From positions 64,535,920 to 64,599,919 of the forward strand of contig NC_080043.1 of assembly GCF_012489685.1 (NCBI RefSeq): a stretch of DNA of 64,000 nucleotides, read 5' to 3'. Made by a program: the position numbers and the translations under genes. Numbering within the stretch: the first letter of the stretch is position 1; each line of letters opens with the position of its first letter. The notes under the pieces are model-generated. The model made no database searches, had not been told where the DNA came from, and saw only the letters and a program-made list of their open reading frames with translations. Source of the stretch: Lotus japonicus (lineage: Eukaryota > Streptophyta > Magnoliopsida > Fabales > Fabaceae). This document shows, in pieces, positions 35,175 to 46,022 of the stretch.

Positions 35175-36769
35175 GTAAAAAAATCAAAATATCTCCCATA
35201 ACTTCCATTAGTGGCCGCGGGTTTGAAGAAGAGGAGAGGAGAGGAGAATTTCGCCGAAACTCGACCGATCTTCGAGCAGTTTGTCACTACTTCAAGGTAT
35301 CAAGGTAGCTAGCTTGATTCTTACCTCTGATCATTCTTTTCGTCGTGTTTCTTTAGCTATTTCTGTGCTCAAAGTTTCGAGCTTTTCATAAAACTATCCG
35401 TTTTTCTTGATTTTTCGCTTGGGATATCTTCTGTACTTGCCCAAGAGCCTAGAACACTCGCCGATATTCGCCGATTTTGATTGAGTTGTCAAGGATCTGA
35501 AAAACTGATTCAAAACCCTTTTTGCGCACATTTTGAAACTTTAATGTTGAAAAGTCGCAATCCGACTTCGTGCCTTTAGGATTAGTTGCTACAAATGTCG
35601 TTAGGAACATCGCTGTCAAATTTGTTTTCCGAAGTTTTAACTTTGAGGTTTTCAGCTTTTATTTTGGACCAAAACGACCCTAAATAGCCGTATTTCGATC
35701 CGACCGTCCGAAATTTTTTCCGACAGTTTCTTTGCCTTAGTTTTACCCTAAAACTACCTTGTAATTAATTTAGATTGAAGAAAAATCGGCCCACCTAATT
35801 GTGCATAGTGGCCGAGAGCATGTTTGTGTGGGGGAGAGTTTTTCATTTTCGAAAACTTGTCTTTTCGTACCCGATTGTTGTATTCTGAAGCTTCAATGCT
35901 TTGTCTATCGTTAATTAGCTGTATTGTGATCGAGCTAATCGATTTTGTTTGGATTTCTGCTTTGTTTTCTCCGAGGTTCAGTTGAAGGAACTTTGGGTTT
36001 CTCAGAGAAATTGTGTGAAGGAAACTTAGACCACGAGGCTGGAGCAACTCGAGGATAGGGCAACCTACTATTAGCTAAGACTGCATGATAGGCGTCGATA
36101 AATTCGACTTATATTTTACTTTGATATTGATTATGATGATGAATTAATGTTACTACGTTTTTCATGACTTATGATATTGAGATGTTATTGAATTGTGCGT
36201 TTTCACGCGACTTCGGAGCGAAGAATCACTAAACTGATTCCTTTTGATCTTTCGGGTTGAATGAACAACCCTAGGCAAGTCCAAACTCAAGGTTTGGGAC
36301 TTAGCTATCGTTTATATACTTAGACTTTCCCCGGGGGATACATTTGGTGGGATTTTGGCAAACTTAGCATGAATAGAATCTTGGAAACTAAAGACTTTAG
36401 GAAACTTAGACTTCAAAAAATAAACTCACAACTTGACTAATCCAATTCGAAATGTTTTCATTAACGAATAAACCATAGGGAATCTCAATGGGAAAAAGAT
36501 TGCGAAAGACGGGGAAAAGTCGACTTTTGTTGTGGGTTCTGAAGAATTGTTGGACACCAGGGAGGGGGGTGAGCCACGGTGATGATTGAAAGTCACCGAG
36601 TACTCTAGTACTCTTGTTGTTGGAGTTTGTGTTGTATTGACCGACACTAACTCTTGGGTTTTGGAATTGGGTTTTAAGCTAAAAACTTGTGTTGTGAGGA
36701 CGATTCGATGTTTGGCTAACCATATTGCATCATGCATCATTCGGGGTTTGTACAATCGAAAGATTAGGC

Positions 36770-36850
36770 TCCGGTGAAGAACGGGAATGCTTCACGAATG
36801 GTGAAGAACGGGAATGCTTCACTAGTGAAGAACGGGAATGCTTCACGAAG
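36770..36850 (+). repeat. Short hairpin array of A2 LTR (3 units)
   Basis: Units GTGAAG-AACGGGAATG-CTTCAC; the minus-strand equivalent of the loop is CATTCCCGTT, as in the longer arrays at 50200-50450 and 58890-59140. Confidence 0.8.
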
Positions 36851-37203
36851 GTTGGGGAATTGCCTTCATCGAAGAACACAAAGATGTATCTTCGGCATAG
36901 CGGGCTGATCCGACTATGCATGGGTTTGTAAGCGACACCCGAGCGGAAATGGTTAAACACTAGGCCGGTGATAGGACTGACTCGATGGTGCCCATCCCAA
37001 ACAACTATCCGGATCATATTGAATTGCATTTCACGCATACATTTACTCTGACTGGAATTGTATGCTGTTTGAATTATTGAAGCATTGTTAGAGCCAATAA
37101 CATGCTAGGAATATAATTATATATATATATATTCCCCAATCACATGTTGTATGTATATTTACTTTATTCCGTGAGTTGACCCTAGCGCCTTGGCTTTGGT
37201 TTC

Positions 37204-37488
37204 ATGTTTGTGTTTGGACGGTCGGCCTGCTGCCAGACGTCGACGGCGGATTGGGTTTCGATGGTCTCTCCCTCGGGGGGGATCAGGTTTGAGCTGGTTG
37301 ACCGACATGCCCCCACCGCTTGGGTGATCTATCTTGTGGGTCATCGGGCGACGTACCGGGGAAGGGTCATGGAGGACCGGACTGACGAGCATGGACGTCT
37401 GACGAAGGGAGTTTTACGACGCATGGAGTTGAGCTTTAACTTGCCAACTTCAGTTCGCTGTGGACTCGGTACTGGGAGGGTAGGTTAG
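37204..37488 (+). pseudogene. LTR-resident ORF, truncated A2 copy
   Basis: 94 codons matching residues 1-94 of the 231-aa LTR ORF: FGRSACCQ, DWVSMVSPSGGI, HRATYRGRVMEDRT, GVLRRMELSF. A stop follows GTGRVG, so the Pro/Ala linker and acidic tail are absent. Confidence 0.65.
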
Positions 37489-37935
37489 GCAGGCGTCATA
37501 TAATGTGTAGAGCTCTGATTCGTTTTGCTTTTGGGACAGGGTAGGTTCCCGACGCATGACTTTTGGTGTGGTTCTCTTACTGAGGGATCACAGTGAGTCA
37601 GTCGGACCATAGGGGTCCTTGCCTAGGCCATTTTGAGGCCGACTTTCTCCTAGTGAATTGTAATTATAACTTTCACACTCACACTTCTGGATCTGTATAT
37701 ATTTGCCTACGGGCACACTACTTTGGAGTCACTGCGAGTGCGCGTGACGTGGGAGTGCAGCTGAGGCTGTACATGTAAATATGTTTGTACGTCGGTTAGT
37801 TTAGTTGCTGGGTTATGTCTTTATTTTCTTTCACTTTAATTAAAAGGAATCAAACGAAAAAAAAATTACCTGTTTTCCGCGTAAAGTTTATTTTTAGTTA
37901 CTAAAGTGACACCTGGAAATCGGGGTGTTACATTG

Positions 37936-37950
37936 TGGTATCAGAGCTTA
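37936..37950 (+). other. Primer binding site of A2 element
   Basis: TGGTATCAGAGCTTA, 3 nt after the LTR end, complementary to initiator-Met tRNA. Confidence 0.88.
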
Positions 37951-38142
37951 GTCGAGTCTTTTGGGAGTCTTTGGGGAATAGGTCTTCTATGCTAGGTTGT
38001 GTGACTCTGCAAAGAGTGAAAATTGATTGTCTGCAGAGCGATTTTCGCTCTAATTGTTTGCGTTACTACTTAAATCATATTGAATGGTTTGTCTGGTACT
38101 ACCTTATGGTTAGTACTAATTGGACGTTTGATGAGATATAGG

Positions 38143-38603
38143 ATGGTGGACCCTAACCGGATGGCGGAGGCAATAGCTACACTGATCGAGGTAATGATGA
38201 ACCAGGCTGCGGAAGACGCTTACATGCGCGCTGAAGAGGCTGCACGTGAGCATCACCAACGACTGATGGCGACGGCAATGTATCAACAAAGAGGAATGAA
38301 CCGAACAGGAGCTGGGGGACCAATGAGGTCAGGTTCCCAAGGCTACAACGGAAAGGAGAGCTACCATCAGTGGGGACCGTATCAGCGTCCCGAGGGAAGA
38401 GATCTTATCTCAAGAGTGTACAAACCAATGACTGCTGATACTGGAGGGAAGCCAGTTGGTGACAAAGGTGTGACGTGTTTTCGTTGCGGAAAGTTTGGGC
38501 ATTTTGCTAACAAGTGCTCAGCGATTGGACGGATTTGCTTCAAGTGTAACCGAGAGGGGCATCTAGCTGTGAACTGCAAGACACTCCAGGGCGGAACGTC
38601 TGA
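38143..38603 (+). pseudogene. gag: gag with capsid core deleted in frame, cut by LTR insertion
   Basis: ATG at 38143. The N-terminal ~45 residues match the start of the full-length Gag (53021-57313). The frame then skips directly to the [12 protein letters not shown] linker and two zinc knuckles, CFRCGKFGHFANKC and CFKCNREGHLAVNC. About 175 codons covering the capsid-like core are missing without loss of frame. It breaks off at 38603, where an LTR begins; the frame by chance continues into that LTR. A non-autonomous variant is likely. Confidence 0.8.
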
Positions 38604-38781
38604 TGTAACACCCCGATTTCGGTGGCGTCACTTTAGTAACCAAAATAAACTTAATGCGGAAAAACGTGAATATTTTTTTTTCGATAATATAAACAAGACT
38701 GAAATAAATAAAACCCAACAATAACGATAAGAAGAAACTAATGTACAATATATATAACAGCCCCCGCTGTAGTAGCAACCT

Positions 38782-38805
38782 CGTCACGAGTAACCTCCAG
38801 TGACG
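38782..38805 (-). promoter_or_regulatory. Conserved terminal hairpin of the LTR
   Basis: CGTCAC/GTGACG with 12-nt loop, identical in layout to 5021-5044. Confidence 0.5.
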
Positions 38806-39091
38806 GAAAGAAGAAAAGTGTAGCGCCCGTAGGCAATATATACAAACCAAATATAAAGGTGAAGTGTCTGCAACACCATCCCTCAAAACTTAGAATAAGC
38901 TGGCCCATCGGCCTGAAACAAGACCTCCTAAGTCCAACCAACTCTCTTTGATTCCCGTAAAGAAACCACACAAAAAGCTATAGGTGGGAAACTACCCTGT
39001 CCCCAAAGAAACAAATGAAGCAATGACTGTCAGAGCTAAGACTCTACTCCTACACTAATCCTATCTCGAGGAGCTCACACTAACACTCAAA

Positions 39092-39571
39092 CTATGTGTC
39101 AGCATGATCGTCGTCTGAATCAGAATCCAGAACAACTAAGTCTACCAACCCTATCCGTCCTCCCCTCGCAACCGAAATGCGCTCCGATGCTGGACTCACG
39201 GGCTTAGGGCCCGAACCCTGATCATCAATGATCGCAACGGTGGGTGTGCTGGACTCTGATGAATGCACTCCCACAGGCTCCTCCTCGGAGGGGTCCTCCT
39301 CATCCGAAGACGAAGGTGGCGGTGGTGCTCCTCCTGCTCCGGGTCCGCAATGCACTCCTGGCGGCAGGTTGAAACTGACAGAGCATCTCCTCATCACTCC
39401 TGACGTCAAGACTCCTACCCTATCTACATGGTCCTCCATAATCCGCCCCGAGTACGTCGCTCGATGGCTGGCGGGGTCAACCACCCACGAACCGGGGTCG
39501 TCCTAGTCAATCATCTCGTAATCGATTCCCCCCGAAGGGTGGACCATTGTGAACCAGTCCGCAAGGAACAT
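39092..39571 (-). pseudogene. LTR-resident ORF, A1 long form with one internal stop
   Basis: From the conserved Met (39571) the frame encodes FLADWFTMVHPSGGI, a TAG at 39505-39503, then in the same frame GSWVVDPASHRATYSGRIME, GVMRRCSVSFNLPPGVHCGP, a Ser/Asp/Glu-rich linker, and LVDLVVLDSDSDDDHADT before the final stop. It aligns along its whole length with the 231-aa A2 ORF despite strong divergence. Confidence 0.65.
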
Positions 39572-41901
39572 CTGACAAAAGGCGTTGTCCGCCAAAACAC
39601 ACACAGAAGACGCGAAGGTCAACTCCAAAGAACTATGTAGATAATAAACCCAATAGGTACAAATAAGAGATAGCCACTTAGGCTTATAGCTAGAGATATC
39701 ATTCTTAGGGTTGCATGTTCCACAATAACATAAACGCAATAATAACAGATAGCCTGTTCCAAATAGTATTAACAATTACCAATCACACTCAACAACTAAA
39801 TTAGTATGCATGTTGCATGATATGCAAATGACGGTTAACCCAGTTAACCACATGCATTCCGGAACGGATGGACATCAAACGGATCAGCCCTAACACCAGC
39901 CACGGTGGGACCATTTCGGCCCGCGTGCCTCTTACTCCAACAACAGCTGTAGTCAGATCAGAAGTAAACCCGTAGGTCTGCCATTTCGGTCTGCTACAAG
40001 AGTCGTCTACAAACGCTCTTACACGGCATTCCGGGTCTTATGACCATTTTGGAAACCGACGAGGTCCAGAGTACGTCCTGTGTTAATACCTCATTAATGT
40101 TGCATGAATGTAGGATGATTAGTCAAACAACGTCTCCGAATCTCACTCGACACGTCGCCACGTGTTCTAGGTAAATTAAAGTCTCTAAAAGCTTACCCTA
40201 AGGTAAAGTCGATTCTGCGACAAAAGACACTTCTTCACAACAACACATAACTCGCAATGATCTCCAAATCATCCGACTCATCTCAATCCGATGGTCACAA
40301 CTGCTCAACGAGCACAGAGTATTACACTCTCAGAAACTAACGGTTTCCCGGACTTATCCCCAGGATAGCCCAACAACACAGCTGCTCCAACAGCACAAGA
40401 GCATCAACATACTCAAAACTTATCAACTCCCCAACACTTGGATCCGACGACACTTCTCGTTTTCCAAAACAAAGATTTGCATCCTAAGCTTCCTTTCGAG
40501 TTTACTATCATTATTTAAGAATTTAGAGGTTGTTTAGTGTCTTATGAGTTTTCTTTACAAAATAATATTCTTTTAGTCTTATCGCAAAATCTTATAAGTT
40601 CTCGGGATCTCCTAATCCCCAACTGACTCCAGAGAATGTCTCGATCCATAAAACACCATAACAAGGCCCGAATCTCATTCGTCCTATCAAACTTTCTCAA
40701 AACTCTCAAAATAAAATCGGCATGACCTGCCCGCTATTCTCACTATCAGAAACTCAGATTTCATTGCAAGAGCATAATTAACTCAGCACAATCAATCAAC
40801 ATGTCATATATCAACATATTAAGCAATAACCACGTAGCAGTTAGCATATAAGGCATACCTCACACATCCTAAATTACCCAATTAGCACTTAGCATGTAAT
40901 TCACTCTCAAAAGCATTCAGTAGATGAATCATCTACATTGTCAGCCGAAGCCTCAGAAAACATTTTTTCAATCAACCACAAACAAGTGCATAAACAGTAA
41001 ACAATGTCGAAAGCATCGACCCTAAGCATTATCTAGAGATTCAGTGAGAAGCCCTCACCTGAAGATTCTCCAGGGTGATCTTCGAACTCTTCCTCACAAG
41101 CAAAGCGTTGCTCCTCAGGAAATTCTTCAAAAGCACCTTTTAAGTAAAACCACAGAATACTATCAGAATATATCGGAAACTAAGCTATCGATACACACTA
41201 AGGTTACACGAAGTAGTATATACTCCGAGGTACGATAATCTAGCGCGAAAGGACAAGTTTTCGGAAAAGGAAATTTTCCTCCTCCCCCCCTAAAGGGCTC
41301 GGCCACTTTTGGTAATTGTGGGGCTCGATTTTTCTTCGATCAAACTTGTTTCCTATGCTATCATTAGCCGTAACTAAGGGTATTCTAAACTCGGAAAAAT
41401 TATCGGATCGAAAACTGTCGTAGGGGTATTTTGGTCATGATTTTTGACAGGGACGTCACCAACGACGTTTATGACAACTAATCCTACTAGCACTAAGCTA
41501 AGGCGATAGTTTTCAGCCCAAAGGTTGAAGCTTTACTCCAAAAATGGGTATTTGAGGCCTAAATTGATTCCGGCGGAAATCCGGCGACATTACGGAAAAT
41601 CTAATCCGGCAGAAGTGATCTTGGTCACGTAAGGAAGATGTTTAGAATCAAAAATGAAGTATTCAGGATAGTTTTGCAAAAACCTCAAAACTATGAGCAC
41701 ATAAAAGTCTAGAGAAAAGCTATGGAAAAAGCGATCAGAGGTAAGAATTAGCGACTATACCTCGACACCTTGAAGTAGCAACTGATTGATCGACGATCAA
41801 GCAAGGATTGAACAAAAACTCTTCTTCCTCTTCCTTCTATGGAGCTCGCGGGTTTGGAGAGAAAATGGGTAAGATATTTGCCATTTTTTCTCCTTTCTTG
41901 C

Positions 41902-41909
41902 TATATATA
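41902..41909 (-). promoter_or_regulatory. TATA box of A1 LTR
   Basis: TATATATA in the context CCAACCTC-TATATATA-GCAAG on the minus strand. Confidence 0.6.
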
Positions 41910-42584
41910 GAGGTTGGAAAAACGCGGTAAAATGAAAGTTTCGCGAATCTGATTTTTCTGGCTTCATTCTCCATGAATTCTAAGATAGGTTTTGGCGACA
42001 TAATACCAAAACTCAATAGAGGTTTCCTTGTATTTTAAGTGACTAATGCAAAGTCGGTGTAAAAACTATTTTACCCGATAAGTTACTTTTTGCATCGGAT
42101 GTCGGAATAGAAAACTTCCTTCTGAAGAAAAATTGGAATCATCGAGAGAAATGGGCGTACGCGTGTAGAATCTTCATTTGAAGCTCTGAATAGAAAAAGT
42201 CTTCATTGTCGGGTGATTCTAGGGTTTTGAAATACCAGGGTTTCAGTTTCGGCAAACTTCCGATGATTGGAATCGGACGTTCGTAGATCCTAGAGTTTCG
42301 CCTTGAAACGATTGTCATATATGGAAAAAGAGAAGTTCTAACACTTCTCTGAAGATTTTTGGAATAAAATCCTACAGTGTTCCAAGGGTGGAAGATTATT
42401 GGAAATTTTATTCCTATAGTGTTCCAAGGGTGGAACATAGTCTTTTCCTGAACTTTCTCCTTCACAAATTTATTTCATTAAATAAACTCTTGTTCAGGTT
42501 TCCCTTCACCATACATCAACCCTAATCGTGAATAAGAAGTTTATTCACTTAGCATAAGCTTAAAAAAACTTGGGTCTTACATTA

Positions 42585-44404
42585 CTACCCTCCAAAAAGA
42601 AAGTTTCGACCTCGAAACTTAAGTTCTGGATACTGTTCTTGAATCATCTCCTTCAGCTCCCATGTCGCATCACCGGTGTCTTTGCTCCATATGACCTTCA
42701 CTAACTCGATCTCTTTTCCTCGTAACTGTTTTATCCTGGTGTCACCAATGCTAATTGGCGGTGTCTCGAAAGAAAAATCATCCTTCAACTCAATGTCATC
42801 CAGCTCGATAACATGTGTCGGATCCGCAATATATTTCCTCAGTTGTGACACATGGAATACATCATGAATGTTTGATAGAAATGGAGGTAGTGCAATCTGA
42901 TAAGCGACTGGTCCTATTCGACGAGTGATCTGATAAGGTCCAATAAACTTCGGCGTAAGCTTCTTTGACTTAATTGCTCGACCAACTCCCGTTGTTTGAG
43001 TAACTCTCAAAAATACATGATCTCCTTCTTCGAATTCCAGAGTTCTGCGCCTTTGATCTGCATAGCTCTTCTGTCTACTCTGAGAGGTCTTCATTTTCTC
43101 TCTGATCTGTTTGATCTTCTCGGTTGTCTGTTGCAGAAGTTCCGGTCCTACTAACAGATTTTCTCCGTTTTGGTACCAACACAAAGGTGTTCTACACTTG
43201 CGGCCATACAAAGCCTCATATGGTGCCATACCTATGCTGGTATGAAAACTGTTGTTGTATGTGAACTCAATCAAAGGCAATAAGTTATCCCAACTGCCCT
43301 TGTTGTCTAATACGCAAGCGCGTAGCAAATCCTCCAACGACTGAATAGTTCTCTCAGTCTGTCCATCAGTCTGTGGATGATAAGCAGAACTTAGTCTCAG
43401 CCTCGTTCCCAAAGCCTCTTGTAAAGTTCCCCAAAAATGTGATGTAAACTTCGGGTCTCGATCGGAAACAATACTTGTTGGCACTCCATGAAGTCGTACA
43501 ATCTCGGCTATATAAATCTCTGATAGTTTCTCCACATTGTACGTAGTCCTCACAGGTACGAAATGAGCCGACTTAGTCAATCGATCCACTATTACCCATA
43601 TGGAATCATATCCCTTTTGAGTTCTCGGCAAAGCCACGACGAAATCCATTGATATGCTATCCCATTTCCATTCTGGTACATCCAAGCTTTGTAGCATACC
43701 TGAAGACTTCTGATGCTCCACCTTTGCCTTCTGACATGTCAGACATGCAGCTACATACTCAGCCTCTTGTCTTTTCATTCCTGGCCACCAAAAATTCATC
43801 TTCAAGTCTTGGTACATCTTTTTCATTCCTGGATGAATGCTCAACTTGCTCTTGTGACCTTCATCCATAATCAGTCTTCTCAAGTCAGGGTTGTTAGGCA
43901 CACAAACCCTATCCTTGCACCGTAGGATATTGTCACTTCCTACCTTGAATTCTGGGTCTTTACCTTGACTTACCAAATTCCTTTTCCCGAGCAGAAACTC
44001 ATCTTGTAACTGTTGGTCTCGGATTTCTTCCATCAGTCCATTGGTAATTCTGACCATTCCGAACTTCAGTTCTCCTTCGGACAATCTCACATCTAAGCTC
44101 AAATCTCTAAATTGTTCCAGCAATTGCAGCTCTTTCACCATCATCGACGAGATGTGCATCTTCCTGCTCAAGGCATCAGCAACAACGTTCGCCTTTCCAG
44201 GATGATATTGCAGGGTGAACTCGTAATCTTTGAGAAATTCCATCCACCGACGCTGTCTCATGTTCAGCTCCTTCTGCTCAAACAAGTACTTCAAGCTCTT
44301 ATGATCACTGAATATGGTAAAGTTGCATCCATATAAGTGATGTCTCCAAATCTTCAGCGCAAATATGATGGCAGCTAGCTCTATGTCATGAGTTGGATAA
44401 TTCT
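42585..44404 (-). pseudogene. pol: Tekay pol fragment: RNase H end, integrase, chromodomain
   Basis: About 606 uninterrupted codons beginning in RNase H ([11 protein letters not shown]), broken on the N-terminal side by the LTR at 44405. It holds the RNase H end with [10 protein letters not shown], the integrase zinc finger with the complete CLTCQKAK, the DDE core ([26 protein letters not shown]), the [10 protein letters not shown] motif, and a C-terminal chromodomain ([18 protein letters not shown]). The stop lies inside the polypurine tract (GGAGGGTAG). Lost: gag, protease and most of RT. The open frame also extends by chance into the neighbouring LTR. Confidence 0.88.
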
Positions 44405-44882
44405 TGTAACACCCCGATTTCGGTGGCGTCACTTTAGTAACAATAATAAACTTAATGCGGAAAAACGTGAATATTTTTTTTTCGATAATAACTAAACAAG
44501 ACTGAAATAAATAAAACCCAACAATAACGATAAACAGAACTAATATACAATATATAAACAGCCCCCGCTGTAGTAGCAACCTCGTCACGAGTAACCTCCA
44601 GTGACGGAAAGAGAAAGATGTAACGCCCGTAGGCAATATGTACAAACCGAATATAAAGGTGAAGTGTCCGCAACACCATCCCTCAAAATTGAGAATAAGC
44701 TGACCCAATGGCCTGAAAATAAGACCTCCTAAGTCCAACCAACTCTCTGTGATTCCCGTAAAGAAACCACACAAAAAGCTATCGGTGGGAAACTACCCTG
44801 TCCCAAAAGAAGCAATGACTGTCAGAGCTAGACTCTACTCCTACACTAATCCTAACTCGAGGAGCTCACACTAACACTCAAA

Positions 44883-45074
44883 CTATGTGTCAGCGTGATC
44901 GTCGTCCGAATCTGAATCCAGAACGACCAAGTCTATGTACACCATCCGTCCTCTTCTCGCTACCGCGATGCGCTCCTGTTCCAGCATCTCAACCCTAGTT
45001 TCCCCCGAAGGGTGAACCGTCGTGAACCAGCCCGCCAAAGACATCTGACAAAGGGCGTTTTTCAGCCAAAGCAC
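44883..45074 (-). CDS. LTR-resident ORF, open short form (about 54-64 codons)
   Basis: From the conserved Met near 45044 it encodes MSLAGWFTTVHPSGET, then ERIAVARRGRMVYIDLVVLD, then SDSDDDHADT and a stop. It aligns with the first ~25 and last ~35 residues of the long form at 39092-39571. The middle ~100 residues are missing without loss of frame, so the N-terminal block and the acidic tail remain joined. The tail has a hydrophobic run followed by Asp/Ser (VVLDSDSDDD), like SUMO-interacting motifs. Whether it is expressed is unknown. Confidence 0.5.
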   Translation of the reverse strand: MLWLKNALCQMSLAGWFTTVHPSGETRVEMLEQERIAVARRGRMVYIDLVVLDSDSDDDHADT

Positions 45075-45873
45075 ACACAGAAGACGCGAGGGTCAACTCC
45101 AAAGAATTATGTAAATAATAGCACCAATAGATACACATAAGAGATAGCCACCTAGGCTTATAGCTAGGGATAACATTCCTAGGGTTGCACGTTCCACAAT
45201 AACATAAACGCAATAATAACAGGTAGCATGTTCCAACTAGGATTAACAATTACCAATCACACTCAACAACTAAATTAATATGCATGTTGCATGATATGCA
45301 AATGACGGTTAACCCAGTTAACCACATGCATTCCGGAACGGATGGACATCAAACGGATCAGCCCTAGCACCAACCACGGTGGGACCATTTCGGCCCGCGT
45401 GCCTCTTACACCACACAAAGGTAGTCAGATCAGCCGTAACCCGTAGGTCTGCCATTTCGGTCTGCTACAAGAGTCGTCTACAAACGCTCTTACACGGCAT
45501 TCCGGGTCTTATGACCATTTTGGAAACCGACGAGGCCCAGAGTACGTCCTGTGTTAATACCTCATTAATGTTGCATGAATGCAGGATGATTAGTCAAACA
45601 ACGTCTCCGAATCTCACTCGACACGTCGCCACGTGTTCTAGCTAAATCAATGTCTCTAAAAACTTACCCTAAGGTAACAGTCGATTCTGCGACAAAAGAC
45701 ACTTCTTCACAACAACACATAACTCATGATGATCTCCAAATCATCCGACTCATCTCAATCCGATGGTCCAAACTGCTCAACGAGCAAGAGTATCAACATA
45801 CTCGGAAACTATCAATTTCCCGGACTTATCCCCAGGATAGTCCAACAACACAGCTGCTCCAACAGCACAAGAG

Positions 45874-46022
45874 TATCCCGCATTCACAAGGTCTCACGCC
45901 TCAGTGAAGCTTCATGCTGTTCACGAGGTCTCACGCCTCAGTGAAGATCCATGCTTTCCACAAGGTCTCACACCTCAGTGGAGTATCACGCATTCACAAG
46001 GTCTCACGCCTCAGTGAAGCTT
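45874..46022 (-). repeat. 35-bp stem-loop minisatellite (4 units)
   Basis: Units with GGTCTCACGCCTCAGTGAAG, the complement of the array at 22269-22483. Confidence 0.85.

Larger units (their letters stand above)
34483..37932 (+). mobile_element. 5' LTR of A2-type Tekay element
   Basis: TGTAAGACCTGG...GGGGTGTTACA, 3450 bp, inserted in the Sirevirus relic after GCTTG. Same subfamily as 48833-52858 on the minus strand but about 0.6 kb shorter, with fewer hairpin units. TATA at 35167-35174. Confidence 0.88.
38604..42581 (-). mobile_element. 3' LTR of A1-type Tekay element
   Basis: TGTAACACC...GTCTTACA on the plus strand, 3978 bp, minus orientation, inserted after TCTGA (38599-38603). The adjoining internal side carries the polypurine tract and pol. 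It lacks the usual stem-loop array: sequence passes directly from the conserved CCCAGGATAGCCCAACA to the next block. Confidence 0.9.

Noticed and set aside
38604..38724. C-terminal extension of the gag frame
   Set aside because: It is the edge of the inserted LTR, not part of gag.
44405..44774. N-terminal 120 codons of the 729-codon minus frame at 42585-44774
   Set aside because: These codons are LTR sequence read by chance into pol; the real pol homology starts at 44404.
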